64,000 nucleotides of DNA from Prochlorococcus sp. AG-418-I20 (GTDB taxonomy: Bacteria; Cyanobacteriota; Cyanobacteriia; PCC-6307; Cyanobiaceae), in contig QCLZ01000002.1 of NCBI GenBank assembly GCA_003214175.1, positions 124,001 to 188,000 on the forward strand. Direction: 5' to 3'. The position numbers and the translations under genes were made by a program. Shown here one piece after another: positions 48,494 to 58,209 of this stretch. Below the pieces are notes generated by a model, which saw only the letters and a list, made by a program, of their open reading frames with translations, was not told the DNA's origin and did no database searches. Positions within the stretch are counted from its first letter, which is position 1; every line of letters begins with the position of its first letter.

Positions 48494-49019
48494 ATTGGGC
48501 GATATCAAGAATTTGTTTTTTTATAAATTCCTTTTGCTCTGAGTCATATTTTACTGAATTATCAAAACTATTTCCCATATTGTCTAAGTCTCTAAGCACT
48601 TGATTGACAGACTTTGTAACTGACTTAGTTTCTAACACTCTTAAAATAGCCTTACATCTATCTGAAATGTTTTCCGATTTTATTTTATATTCATTATTAT
48701 TATCTCTTCGATGAATAATAATTTGAGCGGAACTCATTATTAAATTTTTTACTACTATGTCTGTTACAGCATCTCCACCTTCGTTCAGTTTGTAAATTAG
48801 TGAAAAAGGAAGTTTATCTAACAAAAAACAATCTTTATCTGATAAAGCGTATGCAAAAAATCCTCTGAGCCCATTTCTTGTTTTAGTTAGCTCTGCGACT
48901 CTATCTGCTAAAACCTCTTCGCTGAGTAAATCTTCACTCCACTCTTTGCACCATTGTGCGGATATGTTTATTGCTTGTGAGAACGAAGCTTCTTTAAAAT
49001 TTATGGTTTTTTTTTCCAT
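48492..49019 (-). CDS. Conserved hypothetical protein, 175 aa
   Basis: A soluble, helix-rich protein with no signal peptide. Notable stretches are AQWCKEWSEDLLSEEVLADRV, RNGLRGFFAYALSD and GGDAVTDIVVKNLIMSSAQI. I recognise no named family, though the ordered composition and full length look like a real conserved gene. It is divergent from era with a 38-nt gap, the two possibly sharing a promoter region. Confidence 0.75.
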   Translation of the reverse strand: MEKKTINFKEASFSQAINISAQWCKEWSEDLLSEEVLADRVAELTKTRNGLRGFFAYALSDKDCFLLDKLPFSLIYKLNEGGDAVTDIVVKNLIMSSAQIIIHRRDNNNEYKIKSENISDRCKAILRVLETKSVTKSVNQVLRDLDNMGNSFDNSVKYDSEQKEFIKKQILDIAQ

Positions 49020-49057
49020 TTTTGATCAGAATTTTATTATTGATGCATTAAAAGTCT

Positions 49058-49969
49058 TTGGCCAATTATAGATCTGGGTTTGTAACTTTACTAGGAAGGC
49101 CAAATGTCGGTAAATCTACTTTAATAAATAAGTTGATTGGAGAAAAAATAACAATCACTTCTCCAATAGCGCAAACTACTAGAAATAAATCAAAAGGAAT
49201 ACTTACTACAGACAATGGGCAAATAATTTTTGTTGATACGCCAGGTGTTCATAAACCTCATCATCGTCTTGGAGAAATATTAGTAAAAAACGCAAAATCA
49301 GCAATTAATGGAGTAGATATGGTTATTTTTGTTATTGATTCAAGTGAAGAACCTGGTAGAGGTGATGAATATATTTTGAAATTTCTAATCGAAAATAAAA
49401 CTGAGTTTATTGTTGCATTAAATAAGTGGGATTTGGTTAATAAAGAATATAGGAATTTACGATTAGATCAATATAGAAGATTTTTTGGAATTAATAGAAA
49501 CTTTCAAATTGTAAGTGCTGCTAAAGGAGAAGGATGTTCAGAACTAGTCGATATGGCACTAAATTTCCTTCCAGAGGGACCAAAACTTTATGGTGAAGAG
49601 ATGATTTGCGACCAACCATTAGATAACTTATTATCGGATTTAGTAAGAGAGCAGGTATTAATTAATACAAGAGAAGAGGTGCCTCATAGTGTCGCAGTAA
49701 AGATAGAGAAGAGAGAGGAAATGAAAAGAAAAAATGGCAAAGTTTTTACAGCAATTTTGGCTACTATTATTGTTGAAAGATCAACTCAAAAAGGCATACT
49801 TATTGGAAAGAAAGGTTCAATGTTAAAAATTATTGGTCAGTCAGCAAGATCAAATATGTCAAAATTAATTGATGGTCCAGTTCACTTGGAGTTGTTTGTG
49901 AAAGTTGTTCCAAATTGGAGAAAAAAAGAATCAAGGTTAATTGAGTTTGGTTATGAGGAAGATTGCTAG
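49058..49969 (+). CDS. era: GTPase Era
   Basis: Essential ribosome-assembly GTPase binding 16S rRNA. The 303-aa protein has G1 GRPNVGKSTLINKL near residue 13, G2/G3 TTRNKSKG and VDTPGVHKPHH, G4 NKWDLV, and a C-terminal KH domain with the loop GKKGSMLKIIGQSAR. The start is TTG at 49058. trmD starts 1 nt after the stop, indicating one transcript. Confidence 0.97.
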   Translation: MANYRSGFVTLLGRPNVGKSTLINKLIGEKITITSPIAQTTRNKSKGILTTDNGQIIFVDTPGVHKPHHRLGEILVKNAKSAINGVDMVIFVIDSSEEPGRGDEYILKFLIENKTEFIVALNKWDLVNKEYRNLRLDQYRRFFGINRNFQIVSAAKGEGCSELVDMALNFLPEGPKLYGEEMICDQPLDNLLSDLVREQVLINTREEVPHSVAVKIEKREEMKRKNGKVFTAILATIIVERSTQKGILIGKKGSMLKIIGQSARSNMSKLIDGPVHLELFVKVVPNWRKKESRLIEFGYEEDC

Positions 49970-50758
49970 ATGAGTGGTTTTAATTTTGATGTTATTACAT
50001 TGTTTCCTAAAGCTTTTGAATTAATAAAAAATTTAGGTGTAATAACAAGAGCTTTAGATAAGAATTTGATCGATGTAAATTTATATGATTTAAGAGAATA
50101 TGGAGAAGGTTCTTATAGGCAGGTAGACGATAAGCCTTATGGAGGAGGAGCAGGAATGGTATTAAAACCAGAACCTATTTATAAGGCATATGAATCAATT
50201 AGAAAATCACCTAAAAGTAAAACTTTGTTGATGACCCCCCAGGGTAAAGTCTTAAAGCAAAAGGATCTTGCGAAATGGTCCACTTTGGATCAAATAATAA
50301 TTATTTGTGGTCAATATGAAGGTTTTGATGAAAGGATTAGATGTTTAGCTGATGAAGAGATATCGATAGGCGATTATGTACTTTCTGGAGGTGAAATACC
50401 TGCTATTTCTATAATTAACGGTTTGACTAGATTATTGCCAGGAACTCTTGGAGATCCAGACTCTTTAGTCGATGAGAGTCATAATTCTTCTTTATTAGAA
50501 TATCCTCAATACACGAGGCCGTTAACTTTTAAAGATATGAAAGTGCCAGATATTTTAGTGAGCGGTAATCATGAAGAGATTAAATTGTGGAGAAGACAAA
50601 AAAGTTTTGAAAGAACATTGGAGAGAAGAAGTGACTTAATTTCAAATGAATACGATAAAAAATTGCAACAAAGTAAAAGTAAGAGAATAATAAAAGAATC
50701 TAATCAATTTATGAAATTTAGGATATGGAATGAATACGATACTTATCCTGATTGGTAA
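49970..50758 (+). CDS. trmD: tRNA (guanine-N1)-methyltransferase
   Basis: Methylates G37 of tRNAs with SAM. The 262-aa SPOUT enzyme shows [12 protein letters not shown] at the start, [20 protein letters not shown], the knot [10 protein letters not shown] and [13 protein letters not shown], and the C-terminal helical domain with [14 protein letters not shown]. Immediately follows era. Confidence 0.97.
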   Translation: MSGFNFDVITLFPKAFELIKNLGVITRALDKNLIDVNLYDLREYGEGSYRQVDDKPYGGGAGMVLKPEPIYKAYESIRKSPKSKTLLMTPQGKVLKQKDLAKWSTLDQIIIICGQYEGFDERIRCLADEEISIGDYVLSGGEIPAISIINGLTRLLPGTLGDPDSLVDESHNSSLLEYPQYTRPLTFKDMKVPDILVSGNHEEIKLWRRQKSFERTLERRSDLISNEYDKKLQQSKSKRIIKESNQFMKFRIWNEYDTYPDW

Positions 50759-50949
50759 TTATAAATAGGTTTTTGTGATAAGTTTGAGTTTCAGATGGGT
50801 TACAAATTAAGTTAAGTCCAAAAAACCAAATTTATAAATTACAAAACAGTGACAGATTATTTTCAATACTAAATTCTTTGAAACCGAGATTAAAAACTCT
50901 TTAATTTGTATATTATGTTAGTATCTAAAAAAAAATTATTGATGTTGCA

Positions 50950-51183
50950 ATGAATAAATTACTTTTAATGCCCTTTTTTCTACTTTCTACTCTCATACCA
51001 AATGCTGTTTATGCAAATTCCGAAAGAAGACAATTTGTAAATGTATGTTCAAACGAACTTGTTGGGGTTTATCCCAATAGAACCGCTAAAAAAATTTGCG
51101 ATTGTGCGTATGATTATTGGAAGTCGGGAGGAGATCCTGCCACTGGTGGTTACCTTTGTGCTTTAGAACATGCTAATTTTTAA
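50950..51183 (+). CDS. Small secreted Cys-containing protein, unknown function
   Basis: 77 aa with a clear signal peptide (residues 1-22, ending PNAVYA-N). The mature part of about 55 residues has four cysteines: VNVCSNEL, KKICDCAYDYW and GYLCALE. A CxC pair and overall arrangement suggest a disulphide-bonded periplasmic peptide. No family recognised. The upstream 190 nt and downstream 233 nt are AT-rich and hold nothing else I can support. Confidence 0.6.
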   Translation: MNKLLLMPFFLLSTLIPNAVYANSERRQFVNVCSNELVGVYPNRTAKKICDCAYDYWKSGGDPATGGYLCALEHANF

Positions 51184-51416
51184 TAATCTAAATTAAGAAA
51201 AATTAGAAGACTATAATTTATGCAAAATTGATTTTTAAAAGTTTGTTATAAAGAAAATAAATAGAAAAAATGTTTACTACCCCATTAACCATTTACTCTT
51301 ATCTTTATTTGTTAAATACTAAAATAAATGGGAATGACATCAAATTTTAAGCGAATTATCCATTTGGAATTACAGGGTAGCAACAGGTCGTTTTATGATG
51401 CTCTAAATTCATTACT

Positions 51417-51917
51417 ATGAATACAAAATCTCCACAGTTTCGTATTGGTAATGGATACGATATTCATAGATTAGTAGAGGAAAGAGATCTAATTATTGGA
51501 GGTGTAAGATTGCAACATCCAGATAAATTAGGGTTGGACGGTCATAGTGATGCTGATGTTTTAACTCATTCAATAATGGACGCATTATTGGGAGCACTTT
51601 CACTGGGTGATATAGGAAAATACTTCCCGCCATCTGATGAGAAATGGAAAAATGCAGATAGTTTGTTTTTATTATCAAAAGTAATTGACTTGATAAGACA
51701 AGATGGTTGGGAAATAAATAATATTGACAGTGTTATTGTCGCTGAAAGACCAAAAATTATGCCGCATATAAAATTAATGAAAAAAAATATTTCTGAGATC
51801 TTAATTATTGATGAGAATTTAATTGGGATCAAAGCAACAACGAATGAAAGATTGGGCCCAGAAGGAAGAGAAGAGGGTATAAGTTGCCATTCTGTAGTGT
51901 TACTTGAGAAAAAATGA
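51417..51917 (+). CDS. ispF: 2-C-methyl-D-erythritol 2,4-cyclodiphosphate synthase
   Basis: MEP-pathway enzyme of isoprenoid (carotenoid, quinone, chlorophyll tail) synthesis. At 166 aa it is of standard length. Metal-binding residues are in GYDIHRL and [20 protein letters not shown], then [11 protein letters not shown], and the substrate loop [16 protein letters not shown]. Its stop overlaps the next ATG by 4 nt. Confidence 0.97.
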   Translation: MNTKSPQFRIGNGYDIHRLVEERDLIIGGVRLQHPDKLGLDGHSDADVLTHSIMDALLGALSLGDIGKYFPPSDEKWKNADSLFLLSKVIDLIRQDGWEINNIDSVIVAERPKIMPHIKLMKKNISEILIIDENLIGIKATTNERLGPEGREEGISCHSVVLLEKK

Positions 51918-52354
51918 ATTTAAATTTACAAAGAAAATTCCAAAGATTTTTTTTAATATTAGTTTGTTTAGGAGTTTTAGTTTCTCAATCTGATATTCCC
52001 AATTTAAAAGCTCTTCCTATGGATAATTATCAAGGTGAAATGGTTATAGAAGAATTAAGACTTAAAGTCCCTGCTTTTGCTAAAGCAGCATGGTTGAATG
52101 CTGAAAAAGAAATATGGGATCCATGGTTATCTTCTAAAGATGGTTTCTTAGGAAGACAATTATTTTGGGATAAAGAAAAAGAAGAAGCTTTGATATTGGT
52201 AAATTGGAAAAGTAAAAAATTATGGAAAAGTATCCCAATGTCAGAAGTTAACATAGTCCAAGGAAAATTTGAGGATAATGTTAAAAATGCTTTAAATGTT
52301 AGTAAAAATCCTTTTGAATTAATTTATGAGGGAGAGTTAGATAAGCAAGGATGA
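51914..52354 (+). CDS. TIGR03792-type protein, exported
   Basis: 146 aa. A hydrophobic N-terminal segment (residues 12-28) looks like a signal peptide or anchor. The rest, [39 protein letters not shown] and [10 protein letters not shown], matches my memory of the cyanobacterial TIGR03792 family, a ferredoxin-like monooxygenase-related fold of unknown function. Overlaps of 4 nt with ispF and larB place it inside an operon. Confidence 0.78.
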   Translation: MNLNLQRKFQRFFLILVCLGVLVSQSDIPNLKALPMDNYQGEMVIEELRLKVPAFAKAAWLNAEKEIWDPWLSSKDGFLGRQLFWDKEKEEALILVNWKSKKLWKSIPMSEVNIVQGKFEDNVKNALNVSKNPFELIYEGELDKQG

Positions 52355-53007
52355 ATCTAGATATCAGGTTTGATTTCCAAAGAAGAGAGAGGATTGGACT
52401 CATTGAAGCAATTTGGGGACAAGACAAGAGTATTGATCAATTAAAGAGATTATCTGAAAATGTATTAGCTAAAAATGAAGTAGTTTTCATTACAAGGATT
52501 AATAGTGAAAAAGCTAAGAATCTTTTAAATTTGTATGATAATGCACGATTCTATGAGGAAGCTAAATGTCTAATAATTGGTGAAAATTTGAATAAACTAA
52601 ATACAAGTAAAAAAGTTGCGATCATTTCTGGAGGTTCAAGTGATTTAGCCGTAACACTTGAAACACAATTAGCTCTTGAAATTTATGGAGTGAATTGTCA
52701 ATCTTTTATAGATGTTGGAGTAGCAGGGCTTCATCGATTAATGAGTCAGTTAGAAGAAATTAATAAATGTGATGTGTTAATAGTTTGTGCTGGAATGGAA
52801 GGAGCTTTAGCAACGGTTGTAGGAGGACTGTTGGCGCAACCTATAATTGCAGTCCCTGTCTCGGTGGGCTACGGCGTTAGTAAGAATGGAGTGACGGCTT
52901 TAAATAGTATGTTGTCAAGTTGTTCTCCAGGTATTGCAGTTATGAATATAGATAATGGTTACGGAGCAGCAATGGCAGCTCTAAGAATTATTAAAAGCAT
53001 CATATAA
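52351..53007 (+). CDS. larB: LarB-like pyridinium-3,5-biscarboxylic acid mononucleotide synthase
   Basis: 218-aa protein related to PurE. In lactate racemase systems LarB carboxylates nicotinic acid adenine dinucleotide to begin synthesis of the nickel-pincer nucleotide. Family marks are FDFQRRERIGLIEAIWG at the N-terminus, VAIISGGSSDLAVTLE, FIDVGVAGLHRL, VCAGMEGALATVVGGLL and PVSVGYGVSKNGVTALNSML. No LarA, LarC or LarE gene lies in this window. The 4-nt overlap with the preceding gene implies co-expression with ispF. Confidence 0.88.
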   Translation: MNLDIRFDFQRRERIGLIEAIWGQDKSIDQLKRLSENVLAKNEVVFITRINSEKAKNLLNLYDNARFYEEAKCLIIGENLNKLNTSKKVAIISGGSSDLAVTLETQLALEIYGVNCQSFIDVGVAGLHRLMSQLEEINKCDVLIVCAGMEGALATVVGGLLAQPIIAVPVSVGYGVSKNGVTALNSMLSSCSPGIAVMNIDNGYGAAMAALRIIKSII

Positions 53008-53012
53008 AAATT

Positions 53013-53144
53013 CTACTTTTTTTCAATTTCTAATAGGTTTTCTATCCATAAATTTAGTTGTCTAGATAACATACCTTCTTCTCGCATTTTGATCGCCTTA
53101 ATCACCACTTCTGTGTTTACCCATTCTGGAAATCTTTTCGGCAT
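53013..53144 (-). CDS. Small ORF (43 aa), unknown function
   Basis: ATG at 53144 to TAG at 53013 encodes 43 residues. It is charged and amphipathic, beginning MPKRFPEWVNTEVV and ending in a helix-like WIENLLEIEKK. No membrane segment or family recognised. Balanced codon and residue use suggest a real gene rather than a chance ORF in this very AT-rich background. It ends 6 nt from the larB stop, convergent. Confidence 0.5.
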   Translation of the reverse strand: MPKRFPEWVNTEVVIKAIKMREEGMLSRQLNLWIENLLEIEKK

Positions 53145-53210
53145 TTATTTTTTGTTTAGTATTTATAATTTGGTACAAATTCTTATAAAAACAAGATCTA
53201 ATTTACAAAT

Positions 53211-53378
53211 TTAATCTTTTATTTTTGATTTAGTGCCTAACCTAGATAGCTCAGAGGAGGTATGCTCACTTTCTACATTTTTTAATCTCTCTATTAACTC
53301 TGACAAATCTTTATGGGCCAATTCACCATTTTGTTCCCATTTTAAGGACCTTGAATTGCTATCAGCTCTTTCTTTCAT
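53211..53378 (-). CDS. Small ORF (55 aa), unknown function
   Basis: ATG at 53378 to TAA at 53211 encodes 55 hydrophilic residues, with a predicted helix (KDLSELIERLKNVESEH) and a basic end (TKSKIKD). No family recognised. It sits between thiS and the 43-aa ORF, all on the minus strand. No other gene occupies 53008-53491. Confidence 0.45.
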   Translation of the reverse strand: MKERADSNSRSLKWEQNGELAHKDLSELIERLKNVESEHTSSELSRLGTKSKIKD

Positions 53379-53491
53379 CGTTATTTTTATTTATTAAAAA
53401 TATATAACGGAAAAAGTAAAAATTTGGTTATTGTTTCAAGCTTAAACTTAAAAGATTATGAAGATTTTTAATTTACAGATAATTTGATCTT

Positions 53492-53701
53492 TTATCCACC
53501 TCCAACTATTGAAACGATTTCTAAATTATCACCATTTTTAAGTTTCACTTTCTCCCAATTTATTGAATTAATAATTAAATTATTTAACTCCACGACAACT
53601 GTGTTGGGTTTATATCCCATTAAATTTAGTGCTGTGGATAGTAGAGCATTTTCCTGATCAAGTTCTATTTTTTTTTCTTCTCCATTTACTTTAATTTTCA
53701 T
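53492..53701 (-). CDS. thiS: Sulfur carrier protein ThiS
   Basis: A 69-aa ubiquitin-like protein whose C-terminal Gly-Gly is thiocarboxylated and supplies sulfur for the thiazole of thiamine. It begins MKIKVNGEEKKI and ends IVSIVGGG (one Gly more than the typical Gly-Gly). The start overlaps the end of thiE by 11 bp, an obvious functional pairing. Confidence 0.93.
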   Translation of the reverse strand: MKIKVNGEEKKIELDQENALLSTALNLMGYKPNTVVVELNNLIINSINWEKVKLKNGDNLEIVSIVGGG

Positions 53702-54746
53702 GAGCCAACTCTTTTAGAATAATAATAGCTTCTTCTTTGGGATCTTCAGAATTCATTAATTGCGAAACTAATGCAACTTTTTTAAACCCATTACTTTTTA
53801 AATATGAAATATTATTTGACTTAATTCCACCGATAGCAAACCAGGGAATATTTAAATCTTTTGTTAATGTTTTGATCTTTTTAATACCTAAAGGCTTTTT
53901 ATTCTTTTTTGTGGCACTTTCAAATACTGGTCCTATCCCTAAGTAATCGCAACCATCTTTAAGAGCATTGGAAATATCAATTTCATTATTTGCGCTTATA
54001 CCAATAATTTTTGAAAATCCTAGTAATTTTCTTGCGGTTTTTAAGTCTAAATCATCTTGTCCAAGATGAATACCATCTGCATCTGATGCTAAAGCTATAT
54101 CAACCCTATCATTGATTATGAAAAGTGAATTATATCTCTTACATAGATTTTTAATCTTTATGGCTTCTTGAAGATTATCTTTATCTGTCCCACTCTTAAA
54201 TCTATGTTGAATGATTTTGACTCCTGCAATTAATATATCCTCTATTGTTTCTAATAAGTTTTCTTTTTGATCTGAGATGACATATAAGTCATTTTCCTTT
54301 AAAATCTCCTCTGACTTTTTGCGCTTGCTTAAACATAATAAGTCGACTTCTAGAGTATAAATTTCATATCTAATTTCAGAAGCGATTTGTGAAAGTTCAT
54401 GATTATGTAGTCTTGAGAATTCTTCAATAACTCTTAATGCTTCTTGAACTCTGCCTGAATTAGAACTTATAATTTGCTCAGAGGTTTTTCTTTTAATTTG
54501 CTCTTGATGAGTTAATCCTTTGCATTTGTCCTCAATATGATTCCTAGATTGTTTATAAACTTCTAAATGACATTTTCCTAAAATTTGTCTAAAATTTTTA
54601 ATCTTTTCTACATATTTTTCTTTGCCTAGACCAAATCTAGCCCAATCCTCTATTACTCTTAGTCCTTCTCTGGCTCTATCAAGATTAGCGTCAATAATTT
54701 GATAAATTCTTAAATCTTCAGCGTTTGTTGAATTGGGATTCAGCAT
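53691..54746 (-). CDS. thiE: Thiamine-phosphate synthase with N-terminal extension
   Basis: Joins the thiazole and pyrimidine halves of thiamine. At 351 aa it is much longer than ThiE of E. coli (about 210). The catalytic TIM barrel is residues 145-345: DLYVISDQ, IIQHRFKSGTDKDN, LFIINDRVDIALASDADGIHLGQDDL, YLGIGPVFESATKK and WFAIGGIKSNN. The first 140 residues are a helical extension (IIDANLDRAREGLRVIEDWARF) known from cyanobacterial ThiE. It lies 5 nt after ribF. Confidence 0.94.
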   Translation of the reverse strand: MLNPNSTNAEDLRIYQIIDANLDRAREGLRVIEDWARFGLGKEKYVEKIKNFRQILGKCHLEVYKQSRNHIEDKCKGLTHQEQIKRKTSEQIISSNSGRVQEALRVIEEFSRLHNHELSQIASEIRYEIYTLEVDLLCLSKRKKSEEILKENDLYVISDQKENLLETIEDILIAGVKIIQHRFKSGTDKDNLQEAIKIKNLCKRYNSLFIINDRVDIALASDADGIHLGQDDLDLKTARKLLGFSKIIGISANNEIDISNALKDGCDYLGIGPVFESATKKNKKPLGIKKIKTLTKDLNIPWFAIGGIKSNNISYLKSNGFKKVALVSQLMNSEDPKEEAIIILKELAHEN

Positions 54747-54751
54747 GTAAT

Positions 54752-55675
54752 TTAATCTCTGTAATTTTTAAAAATTCTTAGGGCATTATTTCTATCCTTT
54801 TTTATTTGATTAGAAAGTTCATCTATATTTTTAAATTGGATTTGAGATCTAAGCTTTTCAACTGGTTCTACAGATAGATTTAAACCATATAGATCGATAT
54901 CTTTATTTATTAGATGAACTTCAACTGAAGATGGTAATAAAGGATTTATTGTTGGTTGAGTTCCAAGATTCATAATTGATTCAATTTTCTGGTTGAAATT
55001 TCCTATAGTTGTCCAAGCTGCGTAAACACCTTTTCCGGGTAAAAATTTCCTACCATCTATTTCAAGATTTGCGGTGGGCCATCCTATACTTTTCCCAATC
55101 CCTTTACCTTTAACAACCTTTCCATTAAAAGAATAAGGCCTATTAAGAATTTTGAAAGCATTTTTCAGATCACTTTCCTCTAATAAGTCTCTTATTCTGC
55201 TGCTACTGATTCTACCTTCTTTGTCTTCTAAAATTGGAGTAATCTTTAGTTTTATATCTGTATCTTTAATCGTATTTTTTATAGTATTTATATCTCCACT
55301 TCTTCTGAAACCAAATTTAAAATTAGCGCCTACAGAAATGTTTTTTGCTTGTAATTGATTTATCAAAATATCTCTTACAAATCTTTCTGCACTTAATTTA
55401 GATAGTTCCTCATCAAAAGGAATCAGAACTAATTGTTCAATCCCGAGATCTTCAAGAATAGGTAGTTTTTCATCAGGGAGATCAAGTCTAAGCCGCGTCT
55501 CTTTGTATAAAACTTCTCTAGGATGAGGCCAGAAGCTGGCAATTGTCGGGGTATATTGATTTTCTTCAACAACACTTTTTATTAATTTTCTGTGGCCAGC
55601 ATGTAGGCCGTCAAAACTTCCAATAGCTATTGAAGTGGGGTTCTTAACTTCAGATGGCGATATTAAAGAGATCAA
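54752..55675 (-). CDS. ribF: Bifunctional riboflavin kinase / FAD synthetase
   Basis: Makes FMN and FAD from riboflavin. The 307-aa protein has the N-terminal adenylyltransferase domain (SIAIGSFDGLHAGHRKLI near residue 15, SFWPHPREVL, VGANFKFGFRRSGD) and the C-terminal kinase domain (PYSFNGKVVKGKGIGKSIG, WPTANLEI, GVYAAW, INLGTQPT-like NLGTQPTINP). First gene of a ribF-thiE-thiS cofactor unit. Confidence 0.96.
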   Translation of the reverse strand: MISLISPSEVKNPTSIAIGSFDGLHAGHRKLIKSVVEENQYTPTIASFWPHPREVLYKETRLRLDLPDEKLPILEDLGIEQLVLIPFDEELSKLSAERFVRDILINQLQAKNISVGANFKFGFRRSGDINTIKNTIKDTDIKLKITPILEDKEGRISSSRIRDLLEESDLKNAFKILNRPYSFNGKVVKGKGIGKSIGWPTANLEIDGRKFLPGKGVYAAWTTIGNFNQKIESIMNLGTQPTINPLLPSSVEVHLINKDIDLYGLNLSVEPVEKLRSQIQFKNIDELSNQIKKDRNNALRIFKNYRD

Positions 55676-55743
55676 AAGATTACGTGCAATTTTATGATTT
55701 TGATGGCAAATTTGAATAGATTATAGTTTATTCAAGCAAATGA

Positions 55744-56274
55744 ATGTCTGACAAAATTGATTTTCAGTCGCTTTCATTTGGAATGCGGCGCATGGGATGG
55801 ATACGCTTTTGGGCTCAATCCATTTTAGGGGTGGTCGTGACGGCTGTTTTGCTTTTCTCAAATGTTGTAAACAATAATAGCGAAAATCAAGTTACTTTGA
55901 ATCTTGGCCTCTCAATCACAACAATTTCTTTAATCTTCCTAATTTTTAGTTTGTGGCAAAGTTGGTTAATAGTAAGAACTGGAAGGTCATTATCAAGTAA
56001 TGCCAGGCCTTCACGTGGTCAGACAAGTAAATTAATAAAAAGAGGATTAGTTAACGATTTGCTTGGAATGGTTTTTGGGTTAATTGGATACCAAGCTTTT
56101 ATGGGAGAGCTTTTTATTCAGGCATCTTCTCAGGCTACAGGACAACTTAGTACGGATAAAACAACAATAACGGGCTTAGAGATTTTATCGGTACTGAGTA
56201 ATACACAAGTTATTGCTGCTCATTTTTTTGGACTTTGCTTTTCTTTATGGCTATTGAGAAGGATTTATAAATGA
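55744..56274 (+). CDS. DUF3611 family membrane protein
   Basis: 176 aa with four hydrophobic helices (near residues 23-42, 55-77, 105-125 and 155-172). [20 protein letters not shown] and [20 protein letters not shown] are marks I link to DUF3611, a cyanobacterial and plastid membrane family of unknown function. Its last 24 bp overlap the convergent surE. Confidence 0.82.
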   Translation: MSDKIDFQSLSFGMRRMGWIRFWAQSILGVVVTAVLLFSNVVNNNSENQVTLNLGLSITTISLIFLIFSLWQSWLIVRTGRSLSSNARPSRGQTSKLIKRGLVNDLLGMVFGLIGYQAFMGELFIQASSQATGQLSTDKTTITGLEILSVLSNTQVIAAHFFGLCFSLWLLRRIYK

Positions 56275-57063
56275 GTTATTTATTTTAGGTAAGTCTTCTA
56301 GATCACCCCTCCAAAATAGATCTGGTTCTACAGGTGTAAGAGATATTTTATTGTCTTGTATTTGAGATACGTCACTGGGCCAGTTTCTTGGACCATAGCC
56401 TTTTGACTGAAGATCTAAAACTACCTCACCCGCTAACCAATAATAATCATCACCCCTTGGGTCTTCCCTTTTGGAAAATTGATTTTTATATTTTCTTACC
56501 GATAATCTTGTCCAGGATAATTCTTTTATTTTGCTTTTCTCGCAAGGGGGTATATTCAAGTTTAATAGAAGTGAGGCTGGCCAATTATCGTTAATTGCTT
56601 GTTCGGCAATATTCATTGCAATTTCTCCAGCAAATTCAAAATTCTTCCATTTAAAACTTGCAACACTTATTGCCATGGAGGGAACATTTTCCAAAGTGCC
56701 TTCCATGGCTGCAGCGACTGTTCCTGAACAAAAAATATCTGTTCCTAAATTAGGACCGTGATTTATTCCAGATAAAACGAGATCAGGTTTATGATCTAAG
56801 AGTTCAGATAGTGCTAATTTGACGCAATCAGCAGGCGTGCCAGAACATCCCCAAGCTTTAATTCCCTCCCCAAATAATTCGTCTGCTCTTTCCACTCTTA
56901 AGGGAGATTGCAAAGTAAGACCATGACCAGTAGCTGATCTTTCCTGGTCAGGACATACTACTTTTACGTTATGTCCTCTTTTTTGTGCTGATTTAGCTAA
57001 AGCTCTTATCCCTGCGGCAAAAACACCATCATCGTTGCTTATTAATATATTTAACGGTTTCAT
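56251..57063 (-). CDS. surE: 5'-nucleotidase SurE
   Basis: Metal-dependent nucleoside monophosphatase. The 270-aa protein shows [17 protein letters not shown] with the metal-binding Asp pair at the N-terminus, [44 protein letters not shown] and [10 protein letters not shown]. The start is ATG at 57063, divergent from pheS 68 nt away. Confidence 0.96.
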   Translation of the reverse strand: MKPLNILISNDDGVFAAGIRALAKSAQKRGHNVKVVCPDQERSATGHGLTLQSPLRVERADELFGEGIKAWGCSGTPADCVKLALSELLDHKPDLVLSGINHGPNLGTDIFCSGTVAAAMEGTLENVPSMAISVASFKWKNFEFAGEIAMNIAEQAINDNWPASLLLNLNIPPCEKSKIKELSWTRLSVRKYKNQFSKREDPRGDDYYWLAGEVVLDLQSKGYGPRNWPSDVSQIQDNKISLTPVEPDLFWRGDLEDLPKINNSFINPSQ

Positions 57064-57131
57064 TAATCAAAACATTTTATTTATGGACGATATTTAAGTA
57101 AGATAAAGCAATACTTATTTTTACTATATCA

Positions 57132-58139
57132 GTGAGTCAAATTGAATCATTAGGTCAAATTGAGGAAAAACTAAATAAACTTTCTCTAACAGCAAAAAAT
57201 AATATAGAAAATTCTAATACTCATGAAGAACTTGATCAATTGAGAGTTTCCTTGATAGGAAAAAAAGGTGATTTGTCTATTATTTTGAAAACAATGGGTC
57301 AATTATCTGCCACTGATAGACCAATAATTGGCCAGAAGGCAAATTTAATAAAGATAAATTTGCAAGAATTAATAACTGCGAGAAAAAATCAACTAAATAG
57401 TGAAGCCTTAAATAAAAAGATTAAAAAAGAAAAAATTGATGTGACTATCCCTCCAGTTGGAACACCCCCAGGAAGTAAACACCCCTTAATTTCAACTCAA
57501 GATGAAATAATAGATATTTTTTGTGGTTTAGGTTACTCAGTAGAAAGTGGCCCTGAAATAGAAACTGATTTTTATAATTTTGAATCCCTTAATATTCCTA
57601 AAGATCATCCCGCAAGAGATATGCAGGATACTTTTTACTTAGATGAAAATAGACTATTAAGAACTCACACTTCTCCTGTTCAGATAAGGTTCTTAGAAAA
57701 TAATTTACCTCCAGTAAGAATTATTGCTCCTGGGAGAGTTTATAGGAGAGATGCCGTAGATGCTACACATTCCCCAGTGTTCAATCAAGTTGAGGTTTTA
57801 TGTATCGATCAAGATATTAATTTTAGTCACTTAAGAGGAACAGTTCTTACATTTTTAAAAACTTTTTTTGGAGATATTCCTGTAAGATTTAGAGCTAGTT
57901 ATTTCCCATTCACTGAACCTTCAGCAGAAGTCGACGTCCAGTGGAAAGGGAAATGGCTAGAGGTAATGGGCTGCGGAATGGTAGATCCTAAGGTCTTAGA
58001 AAAATTAGGAATAGATTCTGAGAAATGGACTGGTTTTGCGGCAGGATTAGGAGTAGAAAGATTTTGTATGGTGAGACATCAGATCGACGACATCAGAAAA
58101 TTTTATACAAATGATCTTAGATTCTTGGAACAGTTTTAA
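57132..58139 (+). CDS. pheS: Phenylalanine--tRNA ligase alpha subunit
   Basis: Class II aminoacyl-tRNA synthetase subunit. The 335-aa protein has the N-terminal coiled coil and then motif 2 ([32 protein letters not shown]), [17 protein letters not shown] and motif 3 [20 protein letters not shown]. The start is GTG at 57132. The beta subunit is not in this window. Confidence 0.96.
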   Translation: MSQIESLGQIEEKLNKLSLTAKNNIENSNTHEELDQLRVSLIGKKGDLSIILKTMGQLSATDRPIIGQKANLIKINLQELITARKNQLNSEALNKKIKKEKIDVTIPPVGTPPGSKHPLISTQDEIIDIFCGLGYSVESGPEIETDFYNFESLNIPKDHPARDMQDTFYLDENRLLRTHTSPVQIRFLENNLPPVRIIAPGRVYRRDAVDATHSPVFNQVEVLCIDQDINFSHLRGTVLTFLKTFFGDIPVRFRASYFPFTEPSAEVDVQWKGKWLEVMGCGMVDPKVLEKLGIDSEKWTGFAAGLGVERFCMVRHQIDDIRKFYTNDLRFLEQF

Positions 58140-58209
58140 TAGAATTGAATTATTAAATTAGGGTTGTCCAACAAATTAGTTTATTATAGTCATAGTTTTA
58201 ATTATTTGC

